Shown here: positions 1 to 9,879 of the stretch, piece by piece | How the letters are laid out: each line of letters starts with the position of its first letter | How positions within the stretch are numbered: position 1 is the stretch's first letter | Program-made: the position numbers and the translations under genes | Source: Fidelibacterota bacterium | GTDB lineage: Bacteria; Fidelibacterota; UBA8477; JABMPR01 | DNA length: 64,000 nucleotides | Direction of reading: 5' to 3' | Assembly (NCBI GenBank): GCA_016844945.1 | Contig: JAERTJ010000054.1 | Location: forward strand, 1 to 64,000 | Notes under the pieces: generated by a model | What the model was told of the DNA's origin: nothing | Databases searched by the model: none | Seen by the model: only the letters and a program-made list of their open reading frames with translations

Positions 1-65
1 CGCCCGCCTTCGACCTCTTTCAGTATCCGTATGATCTGTGTCTCTGTGAATCTTTTGCTGCGCAT
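1..65 (-). CDS. IS3-family transposase OrfA, N-terminal fragment (cut by window edge)
   Basis: Reading the minus strand from ATG at 65 gives MRSKRFTETQIIRILKEVEGG, the typical start of IS3-family OrfA (helix-turn-helix DNA-binding subunit, usually about 90-100 residues). A good ribosome site, AAGGAG, lies 8 bases upstream. Only 21 complete codons are inside the window, so the ORF track missed it. In IS3 elements OrfA is fused to the DDE integrase OrfB by programmed -1 frameshifting; OrfB would lie to the left. Whether the element is intact cannot be judged. Confidence 0.75.
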   Translation of the reverse strand, partial: MRSKRFTETQIIRILKEVEGG

Positions 66-114
66 TGACAATCTCCTTTGCACCATAAAATGGGCTCGTT
101 GTCTCTAATTATCA
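1..114 (-). mobile_element. Left end of an IS3-family insertion sequence (partial)
   Basis: The first bases encode, on the minus strand, the start of an IS3-type OrfA. About 50 bp upstream of its ATG the minus strand reads TGATAATTAGAGACAACG. This begins with TG, as IS3-family termini do, and lies at the distance expected for the left terminal inverted repeat. The boundary near 114 is inferred, because the other end is outside the window and no target duplication can be checked. The element would sit about 35 bp downstream of the SpoIID gene stop. Confidence 0.4.
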
Positions 115-148
115 ATGGCACTATTTACAGGGGGGAATACATTCAGGC

Positions 149-1459
149 TTATTTTTCGGGATAGATGTTTAGCAGATCGGCTTTTGAATAATAGTGTTTC
201 AATATCTGCTCAAAGCCAGTCCCTTTTGATGCTTGAGCGACAGCTCCAGATTGACACATGCCTACCCCATGACCCCAGCCAGCGCCATAGAGGGTGATGA
301 CTTCACCGTTTCTTTTATAATAGAAATTTGAGCTGCGCAGAGAGGGGCTAAAAAGTTGCCTGATAGCCAGTTCACCATCGATACTGTATGAACCGCTCTC
401 AAAAACAAACTGTGCTTTGTAGATTCTACCTGAAGGACCTCGATTTAACACCTTCACTTTTTTAAACAATCCAAAGTCTTGATCACCGCTAAGCATTGCG
501 GATAATTCAGCAATATCAAATGACCGCTCCCAGCGAAAGTTTCTCCTGCTCCATTCCGGCAATGCGGGTTCAAATTCGGGATTACAAAAAACGTCAGGTG
601 ATTTTTTGATCCAGTGCTTTGCCTTCCAGTTTCTGAATAACCGAGGTCCCTTGCGGGAAGGATTGTCAGGCAGTGAAACTTCATAGGATTCCAGTCGAGG
701 GCGATCCGGCCAAACATTCTTGATGAGCTCGTTACGTCCGCCGCAATTTGATGCATAGTATGCATTCATAGGCTGGCCTTTTTCACTGATGATAAGACCT
801 CGTGTTTCATCAACAGCCTGGTCAGAGGACTGAGACCTTCTTTTGTTTCCGCTAAAGACCTGGCATTCCACGTCCGAGGTAAGGTCGTGATGTTCTCCAG
901 AGTACAGTTTGGAGGTTAAAGCAATAACGGCTTCTGACCTGGCGGCAACAGCCTGGGCTTTTAGTGCTTCCAGGGGTGATGTGGGTCCGATTTCATAGGG
1001 TACAACACCTTTTAGATAGGTTTCCAGGGGAAGTTGAATGGTTGTACACAGGTCATGATCACTGTCTATATATAGATGGATATCACCCTCATAAATACGA
1101 TCCTCGATACCAGCCCACCACCAGCCCACACCATAAGGAACATCCTGGATATGGGCTGTACTGATATCGCTTAATCCTTTCAAGAGCAGGCTTGAAACAT
1201 CTTCAGAAAAGATTCTAATGGAGTCTAGAACTATAACCCTGCCTTCTGAATGGGTGATCATGATGACTGAAGAGTCTGGAAAGGATGCGATCAAGGAATC
1301 CTCAACCTTTAGTGACCAACCCCCTGCAAGTGTAGCGTTAAGCGTATCAAGCGTATTGATAATGCGAACCCGTACTTTGGGTTCTGAGTTGAAGATGGGT
1401 TGAGCCCAAAGGTTACCCATAATTGACAATAGAGCGAGCAGAAGCTTAATGTTTTTCAT
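149..1459 (-). CDS. SpoIID/LytB-domain secreted protein
   Basis: 436 residues with an N-terminal signal peptide (hydrophobic to about residue 18, then WAQ). The C-terminal two thirds match the SpoIID/LytB domain: YLKGVVPYEIG with the glutamate corresponding to the catalytic Glu of SpoIID, then EALKAQAVAARSEA, YYASNCGG, and the closing GHGVGMCQSGA motif. Family members bind or cleave denuded peptidoglycan glycan strands or stimulate amidases. Outside spore formers their role is generally cell-wall remodelling. It follows the response regulator gene by 34 bp on the same strand, so cotranscription is likely. The precise activity (lytic transglycosylase versus amidase enhancer) cannot be told. 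Confidence 0.85.
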   Translation of the reverse strand: MKNIKLLLALLSIMGNLWAQPIFNSEPKVRVRIINTLDTLNATLAGGWSLKVEDSLIASFPDSSVIMITHSEGRVIVLDSIRIFSEDVSSLLLKGLSDISTAHIQDVPYGVGWWWAGIEDRIYEGDIHLYIDSDHDLCTTIQLPLETYLKGVVPYEIGPTSPLEALKAQAVAARSEAVIALTSKLYSGEHHDLTSDVECQVFSGNKRRSQSSDQAVDETRGLIISEKGQPMNAYYASNCGGRNELIKNVWPDRPRLESYEVSLPDNPSRKGPRLFRNWKAKHWIKKSPDVFCNPEFEPALPEWSRRNFRWERSFDIAELSAMLSGDQDFGLFKKVKVLNRGPSGRIYKAQFVFESGSYSIDGELAIRQLFSPSLRSSNFYYKRNGEVITLYGAGWGHGVGMCQSGAVAQASKGTGFEQILKHYYSKADLLNIYPEK

Positions 1460-1493
1460 GGTCCCCCGACTTTTGTGTTTGATGAAAAAGGGG

Positions 1494-1859
1494 TTATAAG
1501 TTTTCTTCCAGCATTTCCTTGATACGTTCTGCGCTAATTGGCTTTACGAAATAACCAAGTGGGTTCAGTGCTTTGATCTTGGCGATAATATCGTCATCAT
1601 GATATCCCGTGAGAAAGAGAATCTTTGTCTCAACAAGTTCCTGGATTTTTGCTGCAGCCTCTATTCCGTTCAAGTCACCAGGAAGGTTCACATCCATGAG
1701 AATTACATCCGGTTTTTCACGCGTGGCTAGCTCAATTGCTCTATCTCCGCGGGTCGCGAGAGGACACACATGAAAGCCAAGCTCTTCCAGTCCCATTTTT
1801 AACGAAGAGGCAGTGATAACCTCATCCTCTACCAGTAAAACTCTCGTTTTGTCAGCCAT
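1494..1859 (-). CDS. Single-domain response regulator (CheY-like receiver)
   Basis: 121 residues forming one receiver domain and nothing else. The acidic pocket is E11-D12 (VEDE), the phospho-acceptor is D56 (LMDVNLPG), the conserved Thr is in FLTGY, and the Lys is in YFVKPIS. There is no output domain, so it must act by protein-protein contact or as a phosphorelay intermediate. It starts at ATG 1859 behind AAGGAGAG. It lies 74 bp downstream of the giant HisKA_2-type kinase on the same strand, and such kinases are commonly paired with a stand-alone receiver. This neighbour is therefore the probable partner. Confidence 0.92.
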   Translation of the reverse strand: MADKTRVLLVEDEVITASSLKMGLEELGFHVCPLATRGDRAIELATREKPDVILMDVNLPGDLNGIEAAAKIQELVETKILFLTGYHDDDIIAKIKALNPLGYFVKPISAERIKEMLEENL

Positions 1860-1933
1860 TGAACTCTCCTTGTCGCTGCATTCTTCCCATGATCTGATAT
1901 TGCAGTAAGTATATGGAACTCAAAAAATCCTCG

Positions 1934-4900
1934 TTAATCTAAGTCTATGTCAGGGATAGTTATATAATATTCAACACCACCATCAGATGTAATCACAAGC
2001 TCTCCGAACAATTGCAATTCAATGATATCTTTAACGATGCGTATCCCCAACGTGTCTGATGTCTCGATCGAAAAACCCTCATTGAAGCCAACACCATTAT
2101 CTCTAATTTTAATAACCAGCCCATTTTCACCGAAAGGGTCAGTATCAACAATTATTTGACCGTTTCTGTTTTTCGGAAAAGCGTACTTCAAGGCATTACT
2201 GACGATTTCATTAATAACCAAGCCCAGAGGAATTGCCACCTGAATTGTAATAGGAGTGGGTTGTGCGTTACAGTGAAGGTTTACATCACCCAGGGTTGTT
2301 TTATACGCAATAACAAGTCGTTCAATGAGATTTTTCAGGTATACATCCAGTTTAATCTCTGACAAGTTTTTGGACCGATACAAGAGGTCATGAACCATAC
2401 TCATGCTATAGATTCGGTTGGTCATCTCCTTGATGACTGCCTGCATTTCCTGGCTACGCGTTTTAAAGCCTTGCATTTCCAGTAGTCCGACGATGACCTG
2501 CATATTGTTTTTAGTTCGGTGATATACTTCTTTGAGCAGTACATCTTTCTCTTTAACAGATGTCTTTAGCTCCCGTTCACGCTCTTGAAGCTCACTGGTT
2601 TGTGCTTGAAGCACAGCATCTGTTTGAGCACGCACCAGTGCGCCACCGATCTGGTTGGCAAAAACCTTTAGTTTGGCAGTGTCCGCTTCAGAAAACTTAT
2701 TCACTGTATAGCTTTGCAAACTAAAGAGTCCAATCTGAACGCCTTCCCAAAAAATGGGCACAAAGACCAGCGACTTGCTCCTGCGGGTTGTATTGCCAAA
2801 CTGCTCGAGGGAAGCCTCACTTTCATTCTCAGCCCTGTTGACCAAAACAGGAGATTGGATGACAAAAACACTTTTGTGATTTAACAGGTCAAGTGATGTA
2901 ATACCCTGCTCAACCTCAACTGGCTTCTCATCACCCTCAAACGTGTCTTGAGCAAATAAGCCGAGAGCTATATTTTCTTCAAAATTGATACGATACAGGG
3001 CAAAAGCATCGTACTTGAATAAATCATAAAGCACGGAAGAGGCGATTATCCCCACTTGTCGGGGATTCAATGAAACAGTGAGCCGTCGAGCCAGTCTTCG
3101 CAAGGCACCCCTGAAAAACTCATCTTCTTTTCGGTCGCTCACATCTCTGGCAAAAAACAAGATACTTTGAATACCATTCAACTCCATGGTTCCAACTCGA
3201 ATTTCAACAGGAAATGATGAACCATCCTTGCGTGTGTGGTTGGTTTCAAGCGTGATCGACTGTTTCTCTTTCGCCAGGTGCTTTAAACGTTTTTTGGACA
3301 AGGACTTTCTTAATTCTGGACTGAACGACTTTAAGTTGAGTTTGAGAAGTTCTGCTTCACTGTAGCCAAGAGACTCCGTCGCATTCTGGTTAAACGCTAA
3401 AACCTCTCCTTTGAGTGAAACCACGAAAACCGCATCTCCGGCATTCTCAATAATACTGCGGTACTTCAACTCACTTTCCTGGAGTTCATTCTTCTTCGCT
3501 GTAAGTTCCTCATCCTTTTTGGCGCGTAAAAGGGCACTTCCAACCTGGTCAGCAAAAGTCTGAATCGTTGGAATATCCGCTTCGGTGTATTTGTTGGTGG
3601 TATAGCTCTGTACCGTTAATACCCCGATAGCCTTCCCTGTCCAGACAATGGGAGCAAACATTAGTGAGTGACTGGGTCTGTTGGATCCAAAAGGTCGAAC
3701 CGTTTTAAAGGTTTCTAATTCCTTAGGTGTTCTGTTTCTGACATGGGCAATTGAGTTGCGTTCAAAGAAATCAGGTTTCAATGCAGAAATTGAGGTGTCA
3801 GTAGGGGTAACCGGTCTGGGCTTTTTATGTCCCACAAATGTATCTTCAGTATAGATTCCTTGTATCATGTTGTTCTCGAAATCAAAATACTCAATAGAAA
3901 AAGCATCACTCTCAAAAAAATCGCGGATGGATTGGGCTGCCAGCTCTGCTACCGAGTACATATTCGAGGATTCATTCAGGTCATGTGACAACGTTCTGAG
4001 GGCCAACTCTCTTTTTTCTGACAACTTGCGGTCCGTGATGTCTCTGGCAAAACAGAGCAGGGAGGGCTTGCCTTCAATTTCTGTCACACCAACTCTTAAC
4101 TCGACAGGGAAGGACGCTCCATTTTTCCGGGTGTGGACAGACTCAATAGTCAGGAACGCCCCATCAGCTTTTAAGGATGACAACGCTTTTCGGTTGAGTT
4201 GTTCAAAAAGGTTCTGGTCAACAACATTTAGATTGAAAGCCATCAATTCTGCTTCAGTATAACCCAGTGTAGTGCAAGCATGCTCATTTGCTGTCAAAAT
4301 CTGACCTTTGATAGTTGTGACAAATACGGCATCACCGGCATTTTCAATAATTGAACGATACTTCTTCTCTTCTTTTTCCAGAGCCGTCTGGTGCGCACGG
4401 ATTTGGGCATCTTTTTGTGCTCTGACAAGCGCCCCACCGATTTGATCCGCAAAGGACTGTAGTAAAGGAAGGTCTTTTTTTTCATACTTATTGTCCGTAT
4501 AGCTTTGAACAGAGACAACTCCCACAGTAGTACCTTCCCTGCGGAGTGGAACGAACAACAAAGAATGGCTGGGTCGTGAATCACCAAAAGGAACCGTGTC
4601 TTTATATTCTTCCAGCTGGGCTGGTGTGCGGTTCAAACATTGGGCTTTGAAGCGCGTGTTGTATCGAGTGGTTGTGGAAAACGGTATTTCATTGACAGGT
4701 ACTGGTTGTGGATCAGACTGTCCTTCAAAAGTATCTTCAGAATAAATGCCCAGAATTAGACCTCTATCATGGTCATAGAGCTCAATGGTAATGGCATCGC
4801 TTTCAAAAACGGAACGTAAGGTGTTTGCTGATACGGCTCCAACCTCATTCAGACCGGTCGCTTTCGTCAGCGAATATGCTAGATCCTGGAGCGCTTGCTG

Positions 4901-7642
4901 TCTTTTTTCTGCCATTCGCTGATCAGTGACATCTTGAAGTGAAGTAAGAAAAGCCTTCATTTTTTTGTTCTTATCAAGGTGGGGTATGTATCGAAGGTCA
5001 AAAAGACGGTTTTCCCCAGATTTGTCAGGGGCTTGCCAGGCAAGCTGTTGTTCCTCGCCAAGAGAGAGCTTTTTTGAAGACTGTTTGAACAAGCGATAGC
5101 CTGCAGGAGACAGGATATCTTTCATTGGTTGGCCGATTAAATCTTCCTTCTCTTTTCCATACCACCGGGCATACGCTTTGTTCACGTATAAATAATTCTG
5201 ATTCATGTCGGAGTAAGAGAAGAATCCAGGTATAGTATCGATAATTAACTCAAGAAGTTCTTTGTTTTCCGCGAGCTCTTTTCTGGCAGCCTCCCTTTCT
5301 GTGATATTTTCCATCTGGACCATGTATGCCAGGAGCTCGTTGTTGTCATCCATAACAGGGATTAAAATCACCCAGAAATCAAGCTCCCCTTCAGTATTGG
5401 AACTATAGTGTTGGAGGTAACCACAGGCTTCACCCTTTTGGAGGCGCGGTAGATATTGTTTGGCTGCTTCAAGGGCATCGGCAGGAGCCAGCTCTTTAAG
5501 GCTCATTCCTACCAGCTTTTCACTTGTGTGTCCCAGCCAATCGGCAGTTGCATGGTTTACATAGAGAACCGATAAGTCTAAATCGATTAAAAAAATAAAA
5601 TTAGTGACATGCCTGGTGACCAACTCGAGCTGCTGTCGACTTTCTTCCACAAGCTGTCTGGCCATGACGCGATCATGAATATCGTTGAAAGAGACCATGA
5701 GTAGCATTTTTCCGTCCTGGTGAACCGGAAACCCCCTGGCTTCCACCCAACGCTCCTCACCAGTGATCGTCAAATATATTTGTTCGCGAACCGGTGTTGG
5801 CCGATCCGTTTTTATGACTTGAATCATTCTATCTTTTGTTGATTGCACAAAATCTTTGTGCACAAATGAAAACAAATCATGACCCAAAACATCTTCCAGA
5901 CTATCTACACCGGCAAATTCCAGCGCTGCCTGGTTGGCGTCAATTAAAGTTCCGGCATCATGTAAAATCATTGGCGTGGGAGAAAAATCGAACGCCCGTC
6001 GGTAGCGTTGTTCGCTTATAGAAAGCTCTTTTTGGACCTTTAGTTCATCCGTAATATCTCGAAAAGAGGTCACGACCAGCAGGCGACCATCAAGGGTGAT
6101 GGGTGCAGCCATCACTTCTATATCCCTTACCTCACCCGTTGAGATAATTAGTTTTTGGTGAGAAAGGTCATTGGGTTGGCGTGATGAAAAGAGTTCCTGG
6201 AGTCTTGATTTTGAATCTTCATAAGAATCAGGGTGAATGACATCAGAAATAGGAGAACCAATGTATTGATCGAGATTATCAGTCTTAAAAAAGTCGATAG
6301 CTGCCTGGTTGGCTGCTAATATGATCTGACCATCATGTACAACGATAGGGTCGGGTGAATTTTTAAACAAGGTTTGATAGCGTTCTTCAGCAGCCCTTAA
6401 ATCAGTATAGTCAATGATGGTGCCCACAAATCCAGCAACGTTACCATGTGCATCATGATAACGAGCCCTGCGGAACTCAACCTGTCTTAACTCACCTGAT
6501 GCATTTGTTATTTCACGTGAGTATATCGGGCTTTCATTCTTTTTTAAAAGCGTCTGGTCAGAATGTTCAATATCGAATGCTTTTTTATTCGACCAAACCT
6601 CAGAAGTCGTTTTCCCAAGCATTTCGTCTCGAGTTTTCCCAAAAAACTCAAGATAGGCATCATTAAGCATGATGTAATGACCCCTGTTGTTTTTTGCATA
6701 AAGAGGGGCAGGTATAGCGTCAAAAAGCGCTGAGATTTGATTTTTTTGATCAAGAAGTTGTTCATTGGTTGCTGTCCGCTCGGTCAAATCACGAATTATG
6801 CTGACCAAGGTTCCATCAGACAGTTTTTTTGAATTCATTTCAATAGGAATACGGCGCCCATCTTTTGTAATGAAAACGCGTTCAGCGATGATGGTCTGAC
6901 CTTCTTGAATAAGATCATATCTTAAGGGTTTTCTCGCGAGAATCTCAGGATCAAAAAGGTCAGAAAAATTCATGGATAGCAACTCTTCGTTACTATACCC
7001 CAGCAAGCGTGAGGCCGTCCGGTTTGCCTGAATGAGGTTGCCCTGGGCAGTACCTCGGAGAATGATGTCACCAGCCTGGTCTATAAGCTCTCTATAGCCA
7101 CGCTCGCTATCTTCAAGCGCCTTTTCTTTTTCTTTTAAGGTGTCATGCAAGCGTGCATGGAGTAACGCCAGGGATAATCGAGCAGACAACAAGGTGAGGA
7201 TATCCTGGTGATCCGATGAAATACCATCAATATCTCGTGAATCTATGTTCAACGAGCCAACCACATCATCCCCAACAATTAGCGGGATGATAAAAAATGA
7301 TTTTACTCCTGCTCCCAGAAGAAGTTGTTCTATAGGGTTTAGCGCGGTGATTATTTCAAGGTTTGATACGTATTGTGGCTCGGTGTTTGAGGTAAGTATT
7401 ACTCGTTGGGGTACTGTGATGGGAATACGATCGCCCTGAGATAAACCAAGTACTGAAGTATCGTTGGTGTAGATATCCAGGAAGGATTTTTTGGTATTTA
7501 TCAGGGAAATGGAAACACGGTCAAAATCGAAATTAGATTTGACAAAAGATATAGCATTGTCCGTGACGCGATGTGTGTCGGGCCAGGAAATAGCCTGATC
7601 AAAGGCGATGAGTGTTTGAACGTGGTTCCCAAGTTCTGACAT
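1934..7642 (-). CDS. Giant soluble multi-GAF/multi-PAS sensor histidine kinase (HisKA_2 type)
   Basis: 1902 residues without a signal peptide or obvious membrane span, so a cytoplasmic sensor. Approximate order read from repeats: GAF 10-165; six PAS domains between about 180 and 910; GAF; PAS (EN-AGDAVFVTTIKGQ); GAF; PAS (EN-AGDAVFVVSLKGE); GAF; then HisKA_2 and HATPase. The H-box is EVYHRTKNNMQVI with the phospho-acceptor at H1708. The N-box is NEIVSNALKYAF and a G-box is DNGVGF. The last part shows an internally duplicated GAF-PAS unit with shared phrases (PFG.SRPSHSL, ADQ.G.AL.RA), indicating domain amplification. Start ATG 7642 follows GGAG. The output is likely the adjacent single receiver. 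Ligands are unknown. Confidence 0.9.
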   Translation of the reverse strand: MSELGNHVQTLIAFDQAISWPDTHRVTDNAISFVKSNFDFDRVSISLINTKKSFLDIYTNDTSVLGLSQGDRIPITVPQRVILTSNTEPQYVSNLEIITALNPIEQLLLGAGVKSFFIIPLIVGDDVVGSLNIDSRDIDGISSDHQDILTLLSARLSLALLHARLHDTLKEKEKALEDSERGYRELIDQAGDIILRGTAQGNLIQANRTASRLLGYSNEELLSMNFSDLFDPEILARKPLRYDLIQEGQTIIAERVFITKDGRRIPIEMNSKKLSDGTLVSIIRDLTERTATNEQLLDQKNQISALFDAIPAPLYAKNNRGHYIMLNDAYLEFFGKTRDEMLGKTTSEVWSNKKAFDIEHSDQTLLKKNESPIYSREITNASGELRQVEFRRARYHDAHGNVAGFVGTIIDYTDLRAAEERYQTLFKNSPDPIVVHDGQIILAANQAAIDFFKTDNLDQYIGSPISDVIHPDSYEDSKSRLQELFSSRQPNDLSHQKLIISTGEVRDIEVMAAPITLDGRLLVVTSFRDITDELKVQKELSISEQRYRRAFDFSPTPMILHDAGTLIDANQAALEFAGVDSLEDVLGHDLFSFVHKDFVQSTKDRMIQVIKTDRPTPVREQIYLTITGEERWVEARGFPVHQDGKMLLMVSFNDIHDRVMARQLVEESRQQLELVTRHVTNFIFLIDLDLSVLYVNHATADWLGHTSEKLVGMSLKELAPADALEAAKQYLPRLQKGEACGYLQHYSSNTEGELDFWVILIPVMDDNNELLAYMVQMENITEREAARKELAENKELLELIIDTIPGFFSYSDMNQNYLYVNKAYARWYGKEKEDLIGQPMKDILSPAGYRLFKQSSKKLSLGEEQQLAWQAPDKSGENRLFDLRYIPHLDKNKKMKAFLTSLQDVTDQRMAEKRQQALQDLAYSLTKATGLNEVGAVSANTLRSVFESDAITIELYDHDRGLILGIYSEDTFEGQSDPQPVPVNEIPFSTTTRYNTRFKAQCLNRTPAQLEEYKDTVPFGDSRPSHSLLFVPLRREGTTVGVVSVQSYTDNKYEKKDLPLLQSFADQIGGALVRAQKDAQIRAHQTALEKEEKKYRSIIENAGDAVFVTTIKGQILTANEHACTTLGYTEAELMAFNLNVVDQNLFEQLNRKALSSLKADGAFLTIESVHTRKNGASFPVELRVGVTEIEGKPSLLCFARDITDRKLSEKRELALRTLSHDLNESSNMYSVAELAAQSIRDFFESDAFSIEYFDFENNMIQGIYTEDTFVGHKKPRPVTPTDTSISALKPDFFERNSIAHVRNRTPKELETFKTVRPFGSNRPSHSLMFAPIVWTGKAIGVLTVQSYTTNKYTEADIPTIQTFADQVGSALLRAKKDEELTAKKNELQESELKYRSIIENAGDAVFVVSLKGEVLAFNQNATESLGYSEAELLKLNLKSFSPELRKSLSKKRLKHLAKEKQSITLETNHTRKDGSSFPVEIRVGTMELNGIQSILFFARDVSDRKEDEFFRGALRRLARRLTVSLNPRQVGIIASSVLYDLFKYDAFALYRINFEENIALGLFAQDTFEGDEKPVEVEQGITSLDLLNHKSVFVIQSPVLVNRAENESEASLEQFGNTTRRSKSLVFVPIFWEGVQIGLFSLQSYTVNKFSEADTAKLKVFANQIGGALVRAQTDAVLQAQTSELQERERELKTSVKEKDVLLKEVYHRTKNNMQVIVGLLEMQGFKTRSQEMQAVIKEMTNRIYSMSMVHDLLYRSKNLSEIKLDVYLKNLIERLVIAYKTTLGDVNLHCNAQPTPITIQVAIPLGLVINEIVSNALKYAFPKNRNGQIIVDTDPFGENGLVIKIRDNGVGFNEGFSIETSDTLGIRIVKDIIELQLFGELVITSDGGVEYYITIPDIDLD

Positions 7643-7913
7643 TTAAGTTTCTCCTGAGCAAAAACCAAAAGGTTGACACACAGATAAAATCACAGGCGGT
7701 AGAATAAAAAAAGGGTGTCAATTACACAGCTTTTTTATTCATGACCACGACTATTGTTTTTATGCTAACTACAGTGGCGTTTGATCAGGGGTGGGTGATT
7801 CTGAAACAAAAAACCAGGACACAACACCTTTTCAGTGAAAGCCATATAGCACTCATGTATTCTGGAGTGCCGTTCTTCACACACGATCCAGTATATTGAT
7901 TGCGATGCAATAG
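7643..7913. other. Intergenic region between chemoreceptor and giant kinase, with an AT-rich inverted repeat
   Basis: 271 bp with no ORF. It contains the inverted repeat GAATAAAAAA (7702-7711) / TTTTTTATTC (7731-7740), enclosing a smaller GTGT/ACAC hairpin. On the minus strand this gives a short hairpin followed by a seven-T run, so it could be a weak terminator for the chemoreceptor transcript or part of the kinase promoter. A second small hairpin, GCACTC/GAGTGC, lies near 7849-7870. Function is not established. Confidence 0.35.
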
Positions 7914-9572
7914 TTATACGGTGAATTTACCGACCATGTCATTCAAGCGGTCAGCCATTTCTTTCAGTCTGTCCACACCACCCATAATACCCAGGGTTCC
8001 CTGGCTTACCTGACTACTCACATCAAGTGACTGGGAAGAGTTATCTGTGGCAATATTTACAGCATTGCTTACTTCAGTAATCTGAGAATTGATGTTGGAA
8101 ATTCCCCCAGAGGTACGCGTGATGTTTCCAGCAATATCTCTGGTTGAGATACTTTGCTCTTCAATGGCGGATGCCATGGTGGTAACAGCCTTGGTGATTT
8201 CGGAGATAATGTCATTGATGCCGTTGATGTCACCTACGGTCACATTAATGGATGTGATAATATCCTGAATCAGTGCTTCAATATTTGAGGCAGCAGTAGT
8301 GCTCTGTTTGGCTAACTCTTTCACTTCACCGGCTACAACTGAAAAGCCCTTCCCGGCTTCGCCAGCCCTGGCAGCCTCAATCGTGGCGTTCAAGGCAAGA
8401 AGTTTGGTTTGATCAGAAATTTCATTAATGGTATCAACAATCTGGACAATGGACTTTGCTTTTTTGTCAAAATCGCTGACCCGTAGTACAGCGGCTTCTA
8501 CTTTTTCAGTAGCTCCAGAGGACGATTCACGCATTCTTTCTGAGGATTGTGCGATTTCATTGATGGTGGCGCTCATCTCTTCAGCGGCAGCGGCTACATT
8601 GTTCAGATTGCTGGATGCTGTGTCAATCTCTGTGCTGACAGAACCCATAGCGTTATTGGCTGAGCCCGCTGTTTCTGCAGTCCCTTGGGCTTTTGCTTTG
8701 AGAACATCAGTTTGGGTGTTCATCTCCTCAGCAGTTTTCACTAGAGAGATGGCTTCTGTACCAAGGATGGTAGCATCCTCGGAGATGCTTTTGACAATAA
8801 GCTGAACTTTTTCGATAAACACGTTAAACCAAAGAGCAAGATCTTTGGTTTCGTCTTCACTATCAACTTCAATTCTTGCGGTCAGGTCACCATCCCCTTC
8901 TGCAATATCCTTTAGGGCAGAGATGATTTTTTCGATAACTCCCACCACAATTTTTGTCTGGTTGTACCCCATGTAAAGCGACCCAATAGAGACACCCAGG
9001 AGAATGATAAGCGCAAATGCAATCGCGCCCATAAGATACATAGAGCGTGTAAACTTTGTATGAACAGCAGCGTTGAGCCGCTTGATGTTTTCTTTACCGA
9101 GCGCTTCCATTTTTTCAAAGGTTTCATTCATTGTCATGGCTTTTTCCATAACCTCATCAGTAAACTCGCCAGAAATCATAGCCGTGGTCACGCTGGTAGC
9201 CAGTGTATAGTACTCATCCAAAAGACCTCGAGCAGTCAGGAAGGACTCAGTATTATCAATATTCAGCTTAATCATATGGCTGATCATCTGGAGTAGGGTA
9301 TCATAGGTAGCGGTCGCCTGCTCAAGAAGAGCATCATCACCCAGCGTGGTAGCATCGATAAAGACTCGCTTTAGTTCAACCTGGAGCGATTCATACTTGT
9401 TCATTGTGAGTTGAGCCGGGTTGTAAATAGTTTCGATCTGTTTAAGGTTTGAGTTATTGATCAATCCCAATACAATTGCAGTAAGTAATATGACAAACAC
9501 GACAATGGTCGAGATAGCAGGTACAAAATTGAATTTATATATTAGTTTTTTCTTTTTGTCTTCGGAGATCAT
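7914..9572 (-). CDS. Methyl-accepting chemotaxis protein
   Basis: 552 residues. A first transmembrane helix (about residues 15-40), a periplasmic four-helix-like sensor of about 130 residues, and a second helix ([18 protein letters not shown]) are followed by a HAMP segment with DGDLTARI. A long coiled-coil signalling domain carries the near-invariant hairpin tip [24 protein letters not shown]. It would cluster with CheA/CheW at the inner membrane and control motility or a chemosensory pathway. No che or flagellar genes are in this window, so it is an orphan receptor here. It is followed on the same strand by the giant kinase after 271 bp, probably as a separate transcript. Confidence 0.95.
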   Translation of the reverse strand: MISEDKKKKLIYKFNFVPAISTIVVFVILLTAIVLGLINNSNLKQIETIYNPAQLTMNKYESLQVELKRVFIDATTLGDDALLEQATATYDTLLQMISHMIKLNIDNTESFLTARGLLDEYYTLATSVTTAMISGEFTDEVMEKAMTMNETFEKMEALGKENIKRLNAAVHTKFTRSMYLMGAIAFALIILLGVSIGSLYMGYNQTKIVVGVIEKIISALKDIAEGDGDLTARIEVDSEDETKDLALWFNVFIEKVQLIVKSISEDATILGTEAISLVKTAEEMNTQTDVLKAKAQGTAETAGSANNAMGSVSTEIDTASSNLNNVAAAAEEMSATINEIAQSSERMRESSSGATEKVEAAVLRVSDFDKKAKSIVQIVDTINEISDQTKLLALNATIEAARAGEAGKGFSVVAGEVKELAKQSTTAASNIEALIQDIITSINVTVGDINGINDIISEITKAVTTMASAIEEQSISTRDIAGNITRTSGGISNINSQITEVSNAVNIATDNSSQSLDVSSQVSQGTLGIMGGVDRLKEMADRLNDMVGKFTV

Positions 9573-9879
9573 TTGAGTGGTCCTTTATAAATATCCCCCT
9601 TACAAGCTCAAGACTTACAGATACTAATTGTTTAAGACGGTATGAAAAGGTGTGGTTTGCCTGGGCTATAAAAAGCGAAGGACACCTGCTTGCCAAAAAG
9701 AAACAATGCGATTGACAATATATACGCCTCACATATGTTATCGATAGTAGGGACATGATCTTTAGGAAATACATGGTTTTTACCCCTTGACGGATGAACT
9801 GCTTTCGATGAGTTGATTTATTTGTAAAATTCACTAGTATTAGAGCCAAAGAGTGAATGAAGACAAGAAGGAATAGAAA
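9573..9879. other. Divergent intergenic region between chemoreceptor and DUF3078 gene
   Basis: 307 bp between two genes transcribed away from each other, so it must hold both promoters. No RNA gene or credible ORF was seen. One sigma70-like promoter candidate is listed separately. Start-proximal ribosome sites are visible for the plus-strand gene (AAGGAA before 9880). Confidence 0.5.
9712..9739 (+). promoter_or_regulatory. Possible sigma70-type promoter for the DUF3078 gene
   Basis: TTGACA at 9712-9717, a 16-bp spacer, then TATGTT at 9734-9739, reading toward the DUF3078 gene and leaving a leader of roughly 130 nt. The boxes were found by eye only. FCB bacteria often use a different -33/-7 promoter, so confidence is low. 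Confidence 0.3.
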
